From contig JAOALC010000001.1 in the NCBI GenBank assembly GCA_025153775.1, forward strand, positions 620,001 to 684,000: a DNA stretch of 64,000 nucleotides, written 5' to 3'. The position numbers and the translations under genes are program-made. Every line of letters begins with the position of its first letter. Within the stretch, counting starts at the first letter, position 1. Shown here piece after piece: positions 8,807 through 18,165 of this stretch. The notes beneath the pieces are model-generated. The model worked only from the letters and a program-made list of their open reading frames with translations, made no database searches and was not told the DNA's origin. The DNA is from SAR92 clade bacterium H231 (GTDB lineage: Bacteria > Pseudomonadota > Gammaproteobacteria > Pseudomonadales > Porticoccaceae).

Positions 8807-10333
8807 ATGAAAATATTCTCTGCATGCCTTGCGACTGAAACCAATACGTTTTCTCCAATCCCAACCGGGCAGAATGATTTTTTTACGGTCCTAAATGACG
8901 ATATTGTGATTGGTGCACACAACTTTGACGAAATTCCTCCATTTGCACTTTGGCATAAAAAGGCTTTGGCGAGAGGTGATGAGTTTATATTCTCCTTGTT
9001 TGCCTTTGCTCAGCCATCCGGTTTAACTACAAAAACCGCATACCAAACCTTACGCGATGAAGTGTTGACCGAGCTACAAATAGCGGGTCCAGTAGACATT
9101 GTTCTGCTATATCTCCATGGCGCTATGGTAGCTAATGGTTACGACGATTGTGAAGGTGATCTTCTCTACAAGGTCCGGTCAATAGTAGGCCCTGAAGTTG
9201 TTATCGCGGTTGAACTGGATCTGCACTGCCATCTCAGTGAACAGATGCTCAAGCAATCCGATATTATTATTACCTTCAAAGAGTACCCTCATGTGGATAT
9301 CGATGCTCGCGCGGAAGAACTTTTCAATCTGGCAATTGATACACAGCAGAAAAAATGTGGTCCCACCATGGCGATGTACGATTGCCATATGATGGGTATG
9401 TATCCTACTACAACGCGAGAGATGCGGGGTTTTATTGCCGCCATGACGGAAGCTGAGCAGCAAGAAGGTGTTTTGTCTGTCTCTTTTGCACACGGTTTTC
9501 CCTTTGGCGATGTACCCGAAGCCGGCGGCAAAATTCTAGTGGTGACCGATAATAATATACCGTTGGCAAAATCCCTAGCCAAAACATTAGGTCGGCAGGT
9601 TTTTGCCCTGCGCCACGGGATTGGTTTTCCTACATTGCCTCAGGAAGAGGCAATGACCCGGGCGACATCAGCCATCGCTCTTCGAGGATGTTCGACCACT
9701 GCAAATGAAAGTGAACAAAAACCAGTTGTTATAGCGGACCAATCCGATAACCCCGGGGGTGGTGCACCAGGTGATGCTACTTACACACTCGCCTGGCTAC
9801 TGGAACATCACATACAGAATGTGGGGATGGCTATTTTTTATGATCCCCAAGTCGTCAGGCTGGCGCAGGCTGCTGGCGAAGGAGCGCAGTTATCTATTCG
9901 CTTCGGCGGTAAGCTGGGGGTTACCTCAGGCTCGCCGTTGGATATTGATGTAACGGTGGGCATGATCAAAGAAAACTACCAACATCGCTTTCCGCAAATT
10001 GACCCAGCAACTTGTCAAGAAAGCAAACCGGTCTACTGGCCAGTGGGAGATACAGTCGCTCTACATTGCCAGGGTATTGATCTCATTGTGAGCAGCGAAC
10101 GAAGTCAATGTTTCTCGCCCTGTATCTTTGGTGACTTTGGCATTACGGCAAAGGAAAAATCACTATTGGTCGTCAAATCAATCCAGCACTTTTATGGCGC
10201 TTTTGCACCGATTGCCAGCGAGGTGATTTATATGGCAGCGCCAGGTGCCGTGCCGCCCATCGTGCAGCAAATCCCCTATAAACGCGTTAATACTGGTGAC
10301 ATGTATCCGTGGATAGATAGCCCATTGTTATAA
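8807..10333 (+). CDS. M81 family metallopeptidase (MlrC-like), copy 2
   Basis: The 508-aa paralogue of the gene at 1606-3102 aligns nearly end to end. The metal-binding set is identical in position: His104, Asp138-Leu-His140 and His162. The main difference is an insertion of about ten residues (around residues 286-296, GCSTTANESE) just before the DQSDNPGGGAPGD loop. Two intact MlrC-type enzymes in one cluster suggest two related amide bonds, or a heteromer. It begins 7 bp after the acyl-CoA ligase, so it is probably translated from the same transcript. Substrate unknown. Confidence 0.9.
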   Translation: MKIFSACLATETNTFSPIPTGQNDFFTVLNDDIVIGAHNFDEIPPFALWHKKALARGDEFIFSLFAFAQPSGLTTKTAYQTLRDEVLTELQIAGPVDIVLLYLHGAMVANGYDDCEGDLLYKVRSIVGPEVVIAVELDLHCHLSEQMLKQSDIIITFKEYPHVDIDARAEELFNLAIDTQQKKCGPTMAMYDCHMMGMYPTTTREMRGFIAAMTEAEQQEGVLSVSFAHGFPFGDVPEAGGKILVVTDNNIPLAKSLAKTLGRQVFALRHGIGFPTLPQEEAMTRATSAIALRGCSTTANESEQKPVVIADQSDNPGGGAPGDATYTLAWLLEHHIQNVGMAIFYDPQVVRLAQAAGEGAQLSIRFGGKLGVTSGSPLDIDVTVGMIKENYQHRFPQIDPATCQESKPVYWPVGDTVALHCQGIDLIVSSERSQCFSPCIFGDFGITAKEKSLLVVKSIQHFYGAFAPIASEVIYMAAPGAVPPIVQQIPYKRVNTGDMYPWIDSPLL

Positions 10334-10448
10334 GCAAGTTTCGATGATTGTGAAGCTTAAAGATCCACGGTTACCAATATCAAAAAGCCGCCTTGGTCTG
10401 GTGCAATGCTCAAGCAGTTGGTGGTCGTTTAGTTAAAGGAGTATGTAA

Positions 10449-12194
10449 GTGTTAAATTTAAATAAAATTAATATTGTTAACTTGATCGCAATGATGCTGA
10501 TTGTTACGGCTTGTGTTGATTCTCAACACTTTCAATCAGAGAGTAAACCGATGGCCTTCTACGTTCAGAGTGGCGCATCACACGATGGAGATGGGAAAAC
10601 GTATGACAATCCGTTTTCCAGCTTGCAGCAAGTTGAGCGAACTTCTGGACCAGGGGACTTCATATATGTCATAAAAAATGGGATAGAAATACTAGATGGA
10701 GGGATTGTTCTGAAACCTGGCCAAAAACTTATTGGTATGGCTTCTAAGGGAGAAAAGTCCGTTGTTAATTCAGCGGTCCGTATAAGTAACTCAACCTTTG
10801 AAAATGACGGAGTTGTTATCAAGTTATCCCATAATAATGAAATATCGGGCATTGAAATAACCTCCAGGCATGGGAATGGCATTGCTGGAATCGATTTCTC
10901 AGGGGCAAACATCCATGACAATGTATTTACCCGACTACCTACTAATGAAACCGATCAAGATGATCCAGTCTGGTCAATTTTCTTAGACCTCAAATTCGGA
11001 ATTACCTCAGATGTCTTAGTATCTGGCAACCTGTTCAAAAACAGTAACAGGCTAGGTGGTGTCATGGTCGCACAGAGTGGAGACAGTAATGGAAATTATC
11101 GATTTGAGAGCAACACCTATGTAGATATCGGGCACGGTATGCACTTCAATGTAAGTGATACTAGCAACATTTCCGTACGAGTACTAAAAATGACTGCCGA
11201 AAATATAAGCACCGATGGGAAAAGATGTAATTTGTTTGACGAATCCTGTCGCCAAATAGGTGCTGGTATAACTGTCCGTCACAGCAAAAATAGTATTGGC
11301 TCTTATGGTTTTTCAGAAAATAAATTCAATCGCTTGGAGGGGAATGCAATGATTGTTTGGAGCAGAGATAGCAGCTATGTTGAAACAAACATTTCAAACT
11401 GCTACGCAAACAATATAGGTGTTGGAAACAATAACTCCGATAGTATTGGTCCGGGATTGTCAGGTGATTCTGAACAGATATGGACAGTTCAAAATTATCA
11501 TTACAAGAACACAGATCAAGTTGGGCTTACGGCTTCCAATACGGCGTTAGAAGCTATTTTATACCCGAAAGACAGCTTTTTTCCACTACCGTGCGATGGT
11601 TGTAAACTTACGCTAAAAATAGTCGACAGCCTATTCGAAGATTTAAACGCGATGGCCGGTATTCAATTTGTCAATTGGGGTACGAACGGTACGATGGACG
11701 TGGAAGTTAAAGATACGAAGCTGGTTTTTCGTTCAGCGATATTTGACCATCCTAAGTTGTCATCTAGTAACCTAATACCTGGTAGATATACTTCCGGTAT
11801 TCAGTTTATTCCGGCTTTCGAGCAAGGCATCGATAACCGATCTAGTCTGAAGGTAGAAAACACTGAGGTTGATTCTGCCGGCTTTGGGCTGACGATTATT
11901 GATATTGGCTTGAGCCATTCTGTTGTCGATTTTGGTGGCGGTGATCTAGGTAGTGCGGGTGGTAATCGGATCACTAATAGCAAACGCGCAGAAGTATTGG
12001 TCGTAAATGCTAATCCTGCCGATAAAAACAGCTGGATCGGTAAAAAAGTGTTCTGGGGAGGTAATGAGCCTAGAATCGAGTATCGATATACGGAGATTAG
12101 TAAGACAACAGACGTTGAGGATAAATTGCCGGAAGACTCGGCTTTAACGCATCAAACGGCGAGCAAGTTCGACTATTCACCTGCATTGAGGTGA
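10449..12194 (+). CDS. Lipoprotein with right-handed beta-helix (pectate-lyase-like) fold
   Basis: I do not recognise a named family for this 581-aa protein. It has a lipoprotein signal with lipobox IVTAC near residues 18-22, then a DUF1565-like segment (YVQSGASHDGDGKTYDNPFSSLQQV) followed by repeated short beta-coil units rich in Asn, Ser and Gly. This is typical of right-handed parallel beta-helix proteins such as polysaccharide lyases or surface adhesins. No catalytic motif is identifiable. The start is a GTG with a good Shine-Dalgarno (AAAGGAG, about 7 nt upstream). It reads as more AT-rich than its neighbours and has no obvious link to CoA chemistry, so it may be an insertion into the cluster. 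It is probably anchored in the outer membrane. Confidence 0.7.
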   Translation: MLNLNKINIVNLIAMMLIVTACVDSQHFQSESKPMAFYVQSGASHDGDGKTYDNPFSSLQQVERTSGPGDFIYVIKNGIEILDGGIVLKPGQKLIGMASKGEKSVVNSAVRISNSTFENDGVVIKLSHNNEISGIEITSRHGNGIAGIDFSGANIHDNVFTRLPTNETDQDDPVWSIFLDLKFGITSDVLVSGNLFKNSNRLGGVMVAQSGDSNGNYRFESNTYVDIGHGMHFNVSDTSNISVRVLKMTAENISTDGKRCNLFDESCRQIGAGITVRHSKNSIGSYGFSENKFNRLEGNAMIVWSRDSSYVETNISNCYANNIGVGNNNSDSIGPGLSGDSEQIWTVQNYHYKNTDQVGLTASNTALEAILYPKDSFFPLPCDGCKLTLKIVDSLFEDLNAMAGIQFVNWGTNGTMDVEVKDTKLVFRSAIFDHPKLSSSNLIPGRYTSGIQFIPAFEQGIDNRSSLKVENTEVDSAGFGLTIIDIGLSHSVVDFGGGDLGSAGGNRITNSKRAEVLVVNANPADKNSWIGKKVFWGGNEPRIEYRYTEISKTTDVEDKLPEDSALTHQTASKFDYSPALR

Positions 12195-12374
12195 CCATTC
12201 CTTTTGATGTGTACCGTGGCTGATATTGAAAATCTTTTTATCAGACTACATCGATCTAATCCTGACAATGACCCGGATCATAAACCTTATTTTGAGAAGG
12301 AAAACTAAATATAAACAAGTCATGCTACCACTTGACGCCGGGTATTATCATTGGTCTCCCACAGCCGATGTTAA

Positions 12375-13439
12375 ATGGCTATAAGGGTGTCTAATCGTAC
12401 TTTGAGCAGTGCATTCCTGCATGCTTTTTTGGCCGGTGTTAAACACAAAGGCCATAAACTCAACAGCATTCTTCAATATGCTGATATTGAACTAGAGGCC
12501 ATCAATAACCCTAAAACCACTTTCGATGGCGTTCAGCTTCAACGCCTAATAATTGCCATTACAGATCATCTAGATGATCTCTATTTAGGCTTTGTCAAAG
12601 ACCGCTATAAACCGGTCTTAAACTACGCAGTCATGAACATCGCCTGCGGTAGCGAAACATTGGGGGAGAGCATCCGCGCCCGCATTGGCCTGCGTGAATC
12701 CATCCGCGACGATGTGCACTACGAATTTAAAATAGATAAACAGGCCCGTTCATTTTGCCTGTCCTTAACCGGTTTTGAGATGGTGGAGGGCGTTGACCCT
12801 CACCTGTTCTACTGGTTGCGATTAAGCACCATCTATCGCTATCACTCCTGGTTAATCGGCCGGCGTATTAAATTAGATCATATCGACTTTGCCGGCCCGG
12901 CCCCGAGTCACTATGGCAAATCACCGCTGCCCCATTTGGCCATGTTTGACTGTGAGGTGCGTTTTGATCAGGCACAGACCGCCATCTATTATGATAACCA
13001 ATACCTGAGCCAGCCGATTATTCGCACCGATAGAGAAACCCTGCAAGGGATTGCCATCGAGCATTATGACGATTGGCTTGAGGTACCCGGCAGTGATTTG
13101 AGTATGACCCGTCAGGTAGAGCAGGCCCTATCCCGCTTGCAAGATGAGGGAGTATTTCACCCGACAACAGAACAGGTGGCGAAAGCACTGAGTATCACTC
13201 CACGCAGCCTTCGTAACCAACTGACACGTGAGAATACAAGGTTCCAAGGGATAAAAGCCCAGATTCGAAAGCAGTCTGCCATAAACAAACTGTTGGCCAG
13301 TTCCCTGCCAGTATCAGCGGTGGCCGATGCGCTGGGGTTTTCAGAGCCGGGGGATTTCTCACGCAACTTTAAACGCTGGACCGGCTTATCGCCAACCGAA
13401 TATCGGGCTAAATATGCCAAGTCAGAATCTAAGCCCTAA
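12375..13439 (+). CDS. AraC family transcriptional regulator
   Basis: The 354-aa regulator has an N-terminal arabinose-binding-type ligand domain (about residues 20-210) and a C-terminal AraC double helix-turn-helix (about 245-345, with SVSAVADALGFSEPGDFSRNFKRWTGLSPTEYR as the second HTH and signature, split here only for reference). This architecture (OruR/ArgR-like) usually senses a small molecule and activates neighbouring catabolic genes. It is the only regulator seen in the 27-kb block, so it probably controls the genes on either side. The shared 42-bp motif upstream of 13599 and 21731 is a candidate binding site. Confidence 0.9.
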   Translation: MAIRVSNRTLSSAFLHAFLAGVKHKGHKLNSILQYADIELEAINNPKTTFDGVQLQRLIIAITDHLDDLYLGFVKDRYKPVLNYAVMNIACGSETLGESIRARIGLRESIRDDVHYEFKIDKQARSFCLSLTGFEMVEGVDPHLFYWLRLSTIYRYHSWLIGRRIKLDHIDFAGPAPSHYGKSPLPHLAMFDCEVRFDQAQTAIYYDNQYLSQPIIRTDRETLQGIAIEHYDDWLEVPGSDLSMTRQVEQALSRLQDEGVFHPTTEQVAKALSITPRSLRNQLTRENTRFQGIKAQIRKQSAINKLLASSLPVSAVADALGFSEPGDFSRNFKRWTGLSPTEYRAKYAKSESKP

Positions 13440-13471
13440 ACAAAATAAACCCTGAGTTTGCCAATTGCAGG

Positions 13472-13513
13472 CTGTCAACAATGTTAAGTAATGGCACAGG
13501 TTTTCCCATGGGC
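13472..13513 (+). promoter_or_regulatory. Shared 42-bp motif, copy A (candidate operator/promoter)
   Basis: The segment begins CTGTCAACAATGTTAAGTAA and ends CCCATGGGC. It aligns without gaps to positions 21631-21672, matching at 32 of 42 positions by hand count. It lies about 85 bp upstream of the AtuA-family gene and just after the AraC regulator. A conserved block of this length in two intergenic regions of the same cluster is likely to be a regulator or RNA polymerase site; which one is inference. Confidence 0.5.
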
Positions 13514-13598
13514 CATAGCGCCCCAGCCTCAGATAATAAGCAACATATAAATTACCACGCCGAGCGCCACTGTTATACCAGCACCTCAGGAAACGGTT

Positions 13599-15437
13599 AT
13601 GTCACAGCCATCAACAACCAGATCATCGAATAGCCTCCGAATCGCCAATTGCAGTGGCTTTTATGGCGATAAGCTGTCTGCCGCCCGGGAGATGGTGGAA
13701 GGGGGCCCCATTGATGTATTAACTGGTGATTATCTGGCCGAGCTCACTATGGCTATCCTGCAGCGCAAACGGGAGGCAGATTCTGAAGCCGGGTATGTGG
13801 GCACCTTTGTTAAGCAGGTCAAAGAGGTGATAGAGCAGTGCCTTGCCCGCAAGATAAAAATTGTCAGTAATGCCGGTGGCCTTAACCCTCAAGGCTTGGC
13901 CAAGGCCATAGAGGCAATGTTAGTTGAGTTAGGCCTTAAGGCTAACGTGGCCTATATCACCGGCGATGATTTAATGCCCCGGCTTGGCGACTTGCTTGAC
14001 GGTGGGGAAGCCCTGGCTCACCTTGAAACCGGTGAAGCCTTTGCCGATTGCGAAAGTTCGGCTCTCACGGCCAATGCCTACCTGGGCGCCTGGTGTATTA
14101 AAGAGGCGCTAGATCAAGGCGCCGATATTGTGATTTGCCCCCGGGTGACCGATGCTGCTTTGGCGATCGGTCCGGCCGCCTGGCATTTTAACTGGCAACG
14201 CGATGAATATGATGCTTTGGCAGGGGCACTGGTGGCCGGCCACCTGATTGAATGTGGCCCCTCTGTGGCTGGAGGCAACTACGCCTTTTTTGAAGAGGTG
14301 CCTAGCTTTCACAATATGGGTTACCCCATTGCAGAAATTACCGCTAATGGAGACTTCACCCTAAGCAAACATCCCGGCACCGGGGGTCTGATCTCGGTGG
14401 GTACAGTCACCGCCCAGCTGCTCTATGAAACCCATAAACCGGCTTACCTTAATCCGGATGTGATCGCCCATTTTGATACAGTGCAACTCACCCAGGTAGG
14501 GTCAGATCAAGTGAAGGTCAGTGGCTGTCGTGGCTCCAGTCCACCGGGTAGCCACAAAGTCTGCATCAATACCCACGGCGGTTACCGCAGCGCGGTGGAG
14601 CTGATGATCACCGGATTGGATATTGAAGCAAAAGCTCAATGCTTTACAGAGGTGCTATTTAAAGCTTTGGGCGGGCGAGAGCAGTTTGATCAGGTAACCG
14701 AAGAACTTATTCGCACTGATAAAGCCAACCCCAATAGCAATGACGAAGCTACGGCGGTATTACGGCTCAGCATCACTCATCAAACCAACAATCAGGCGCT
14801 TAAGGCATTTCCGCGCAAGGTAACCGAACTGGCACTGGCCAACTACCCCGGGTTCTATAACAGGCCTGCCACTATTCCTACCGGAGCCCTGATTAAACAT
14901 TGGCCAGCATTGATAGATAGCGCCTGCATCACCGAAAAGGTGCATATCAACCAGACTGAGCTCACTGTGTTGCCCACTAGCCAGCTTAAACAGATAGCTA
15001 AGGTCAGCTATAAGACCCCAGCTTACGATATTCCCGTACCACCCGATGGCCCCCTAACAGAGATCGAGTTCGGGCGTTTGTACGGTGCCCGTTCGGGGGA
15101 TAAGGGTGGCTGTGCCAACCTGGGTGTTTGGGCCAAAACCGATAGCGCCTATCAATACCTCTATCACAGTCTCAGCGTCGAGCGACTAAAAGAACTCTTA
15201 CCTGACACCAAAGAATACAAAATAGAGCGCTATGCACTGCCCAATATTAAGGCCCTAAACTTTTATATTCATGGGCTTTTGGGCGATGGCATAGCCGCCA
15301 GTACCCGCACTGATGGGCAGGCGAAATCATTGGGGGAATGCTTAAGAGCCAAGCGTATTGGAGTGCCGGTAGCGTTGAGAGGGGAGTGTAAAAATTCTTT
15401 AATTGATCTTGGAGATAAGAATGAAAGAGCAGACTAA
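13599..15437 (+). CDS. AtuA family protein (DUF1446, acyclic terpene utilisation)
   Basis: The 612-aa protein matches the AtuA family: an N-terminal DUF1446 domain starting LRIANCSGFYGDKLSAA with the conserved GDYLAEL and ICPRVTDAAL segments, and a C-terminal AtuA-like domain (about residues 490-595) with RSGDKGGCANLG. AtuA belongs to the citronellol/geraniol (acyclic terpene) catabolic cluster of Pseudomonas, but its biochemical role is unresolved and homologues occur in many CoA-dependent acid degradation clusters. It starts from ATG 13599 and overlaps the amidase gene at its 3' end by 17 bp. The family is firm; a link to terpene degradation is only suggestive since atuCF carboxylase genes are absent here. 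Confidence 0.88.
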   Translation: MSQPSTTRSSNSLRIANCSGFYGDKLSAAREMVEGGPIDVLTGDYLAELTMAILQRKREADSEAGYVGTFVKQVKEVIEQCLARKIKIVSNAGGLNPQGLAKAIEAMLVELGLKANVAYITGDDLMPRLGDLLDGGEALAHLETGEAFADCESSALTANAYLGAWCIKEALDQGADIVICPRVTDAALAIGPAAWHFNWQRDEYDALAGALVAGHLIECGPSVAGGNYAFFEEVPSFHNMGYPIAEITANGDFTLSKHPGTGGLISVGTVTAQLLYETHKPAYLNPDVIAHFDTVQLTQVGSDQVKVSGCRGSSPPGSHKVCINTHGGYRSAVELMITGLDIEAKAQCFTEVLFKALGGREQFDQVTEELIRTDKANPNSNDEATAVLRLSITHQTNNQALKAFPRKVTELALANYPGFYNRPATIPTGALIKHWPALIDSACITEKVHINQTELTVLPTSQLKQIAKVSYKTPAYDIPVPPDGPLTEIEFGRLYGARSGDKGGCANLGVWAKTDSAYQYLYHSLSVERLKELLPDTKEYKIERYALPNIKALNFYIHGLLGDGIAASTRTDGQAKSLGECLRAKRIGVPVALRGECKNSLIDLGDKNERAD

Positions 15438-16935
15438 TTCGATAATCAATAGACGAACATTTTTATCTCTCGCTAGCTCAGCTGTAGCAGCTTACTCGCT
15501 ACAGCCACTCTCTTTGCTAGCGAAGCCCATAGCGCCTGAGGACTTAACAGGACTAACTATTCAAGAAGCTGCGGAATTGGTGCGGAGCCAGCAGGTTTCT
15601 CCGGTTGCATTGACTAGAGCCTGCCTTGCCAGAATAGAAAAATACAATCCCATTCTCAATGCCTTTATCACAGTTACGGCAAAACAAGCGCTTGCTCAGG
15701 CACATACAGCGGAGAAAGAAATCTCCCAAGGGAAATGGCATGGGCCGTTGCACGGTATCCCTATAGCATTAAAAGATAATATTGACACTGCGGGTATCCG
15801 CACATCGGCGGCAAGCGCTGTTTTCGCTGACCGAGTACCGACGGAAGATGCAGAAGTTGTGAGGCGATTAAAGGCCGCCGGTGCAGTTTTTCTGGGTAAA
15901 TTAAACATGCATGAGTTTGCCTGGGGTGATAGCTCAGTGATTAGTTATTGGGGGCCGGTGCATAACCCGTGGGATGTGGATTTTGAGACCGGAGGATCAT
16001 CAGGAGGGTCTGCAGCGGCAGTGGCTGCCGATCTTTGTTTTGGCGCCTTAGGTACTGACACTGGTGCATCTATCAGGTTGCCTGCCGCACATTGCGGTGT
16101 GGTGGGATTAAAACCGACTTTCGGTCTGGTCAGTAATCGAGGAACTATACCGGCCAGCGATTCATTTGATCATGTTGGCCCTTTATGCAAAACAGTCGCT
16201 GACGCGGCATTGATGTTGCAGGCAATAGCGGGGCACGATCCGGCATGGTCTAGATCAAAAAACATTCCAATCCCAAACTATGGCTTAGCATCGACTGTTT
16301 CTACTAAGCAATTTCGAATAGGCATTCCACGTCCCTTTTTCTACGATGGCCTGGATTCAGAGGTGGAACGTGTCATTAATGAGGCGTTGAAAGTCGTCTC
16401 CTCGTTATCGGCCAGTATGAAGGATGTTAACTTTCCTGCCGATACGCTTTATGAATATGGTGCGCTAGGTGCAGAGGGTATGGCTTTTTATCGCCCCTAT
16501 CTGGCAAAGGCCAGGGTACTTGCGCAACCGGCATACCGTAAAGCATTCGCCGAAAACATAACTCACGCAAATGCGGAAGATTACGTTTTAACCCGGAAAC
16601 AACTATTTAAAAAGCGCAGAGAGATTGGACGTTTTTTTGATGACATCGACTTGCTGGTTACGCCCACATTACAGCGTCCTCCCCGTACCATAAAAGAACA
16701 AATTGAAAGAGCAAACTCTGAAAAACCTTACCCACCGGAGCTACACAATACAATGCCGTTTAATGTATTTGGAAACCCAGCTATTTCTGTGCCCTGTGGA
16801 TTTACAAAAAGTGGTTTGCCGATAGGCTTGCAAATAGCCGGTGCTCCCATGGCAGAGGATAAGGTGTTGGCGTTAGGCTTGGCCTTTGAGCAGAGTACTC
16901 AATGGCACTTGAAAAAGCTAAAGCTTAAGTCGTAA
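15421..16935 (+). CDS. Amidase signature family protein with Tat-type N-terminus
   Basis: The 504-aa amidase has the Ser-cisSer-Lys arrangement: Lys in IALKDNIDTAG, the Gly/Ser-rich GGSSGGSAAAVAA loop, and the nucleophile region GTDTGASIRLPAAHCG (usual GGS replaced by GAS). The N-terminus NRRTFLSLASSAVAA is twin-arginine-like, followed by a hydrophobic stretch, so export to the periplasm is likely. ATG 15421 is chosen because GGAG lies 6 nt upstream; the longer TTG start at 15403 has no such support. It overlaps the AtuA gene by 17 bp. It would hydrolyse a C-N amide bond, perhaps the first extracytoplasmic step of the pathway. Confidence 0.87.
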   Translation: MKEQTNSIINRRTFLSLASSAVAAYSLQPLSLLAKPIAPEDLTGLTIQEAAELVRSQQVSPVALTRACLARIEKYNPILNAFITVTAKQALAQAHTAEKEISQGKWHGPLHGIPIALKDNIDTAGIRTSAASAVFADRVPTEDAEVVRRLKAAGAVFLGKLNMHEFAWGDSSVISYWGPVHNPWDVDFETGGSSGGSAAAVAADLCFGALGTDTGASIRLPAAHCGVVGLKPTFGLVSNRGTIPASDSFDHVGPLCKTVADAALMLQAIAGHDPAWSRSKNIPIPNYGLASTVSTKQFRIGIPRPFFYDGLDSEVERVINEALKVVSSLSASMKDVNFPADTLYEYGALGAEGMAFYRPYLAKARVLAQPAYRKAFAENITHANAEDYVLTRKQLFKKRREIGRFFDDIDLLVTPTLQRPPRTIKEQIERANSEKPYPPELHNTMPFNVFGNPAISVPCGFTKSGLPIGLQIAGAPMAEDKVLALGLAFEQSTQWHLKKLKLKS

Positions 16936-17036
16936 GGGCAGGTGATTGAATATTGAGACATAGCATGGACGGCAAAAATGGCGTAATGCTTTTTTGTTTG
17001 TACCTAGATAACTTAATTCTGTGAGGAAAAATTATT

Positions 17037-17978
17037 ATGGACCTTGAATTGTTAGTAGACCCTGAATATCAAGACCTTTATAAAAATACTCAAAAAATAG
17101 ATATTTCAAATAGAAAATGGGTCGATGAAGCGAAGAAGAAACAAGCACTGGAACCGCCCATTGAAGGTGTTGATGTTACTTATCACACTATCACAGGTGC
17201 TATGGGTGAACCCACAATCAAACTGCGCATTCATCGGCCCACTGAATTGCAAGGAGAGCTGCCCGTGCTCTTGTATGTCATGGGGAATGGCTTTCTCTTT
17301 ATGGGAATTGACGAAGTCGACATCAGTGCAAGGTGGATGGATGGGTGGGCAAAAGAAATTGGTTGCACTTTTATCGTTGTCAATCATCGCCTACCTCCTG
17401 CGGCTAGGTTTCCAGGCTTATTGGAAGATTGTTACAGTGCTTATAAATGGGTAATTGCAAATGCCAAGAAACTTGAAATTGATACTAGTCGAATTGCAAT
17501 AGGCGGAGGGGGGTCGGCAGGTGGTTTGGTGATTGCAATGATGCTTCTTGCCAGAGACCGTGCTGAGGATCAATTTATTTTTCAGCTTATCGAAGGCGCT
17601 CAAATGGATAATCGAGGTATCACGCCGTCAAGCCGAAGGGTAACGGATAAAAGAACTTGGCATCGCGAAGTTAACGAGTTGTCATGGTCACTTTATTTGG
17701 GTGGCGATATCGAGAATCAAAAAAATCCGTACGCAGTCCCTGCCTTAGTTGATGACTTTACTGGTTTTCCTCCAGCTTATATTGCAGTAGGTGATTTGGA
17801 TTTATTCGTTGATGAAACTATTGAATATGCGCAAAAGTTAATGCGCGCAGGTATACCCACTGAACTTCATGTTCTTCCCGCGGCACCACATGCGTTTATG
17901 TTTACCCAAGATACCTATCTTTCAGCAAAAGCCAAGCGAGAATACATTGAAGTGTTGAAACGGGCATTTGGATTGTAG
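17037..17978 (+). CDS. Alpha/beta hydrolase, HSL (type IV esterase)-like, atypical oxyanion motif
   Basis: The 313-aa protein has the alpha/beta-hydrolase fold of the hormone-sensitive-lipase group: the HRLPPAARFPGLLEDC segment, a nucleophile elbow GGGSAGG (usual GDSAGG), an acid residue in VGDLDLFVDE and a His in APHAFM. The HGGG oxyanion motif expected around residues 80-90 is replaced by YVMGNGFLFMG. The triad therefore looks intact but the oxyanion hole is unusual. AGGA 10 nt before ATG 17037 supports the start. It probably hydrolyses an ester or lactone in the same pathway, although loss of activity or another reaction is possible. Confidence 0.8.
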   Translation: MDLELLVDPEYQDLYKNTQKIDISNRKWVDEAKKKQALEPPIEGVDVTYHTITGAMGEPTIKLRIHRPTELQGELPVLLYVMGNGFLFMGIDEVDISARWMDGWAKEIGCTFIVVNHRLPPAARFPGLLEDCYSAYKWVIANAKKLEIDTSRIAIGGGGSAGGLVIAMMLLARDRAEDQFIFQLIEGAQMDNRGITPSSRRVTDKRTWHREVNELSWSLYLGGDIENQKNPYAVPALVDDFTGFPPAYIAVGDLDLFVDETIEYAQKLMRAGIPTELHVLPAAPHAFMFTQDTYLSAKAKREYIEVLKRAFGL

Positions 17979-18165
17979 TCTTAATCTACGTCGATAAGTT
18001 AATTCTTGATTGCTAAAAAGTGCTAAAACAGCAACTTATTCAACCTTTTGGGATTTAAGATGTAGAGCTTAGCTGTTGAAATAACCTGCTCTATTTATAA
18101 ATGGAAGCTGAAGTGGCAATTCATACTGGCAACGGGTTTTGAGTAACATTCGAGAGTGACAACTT

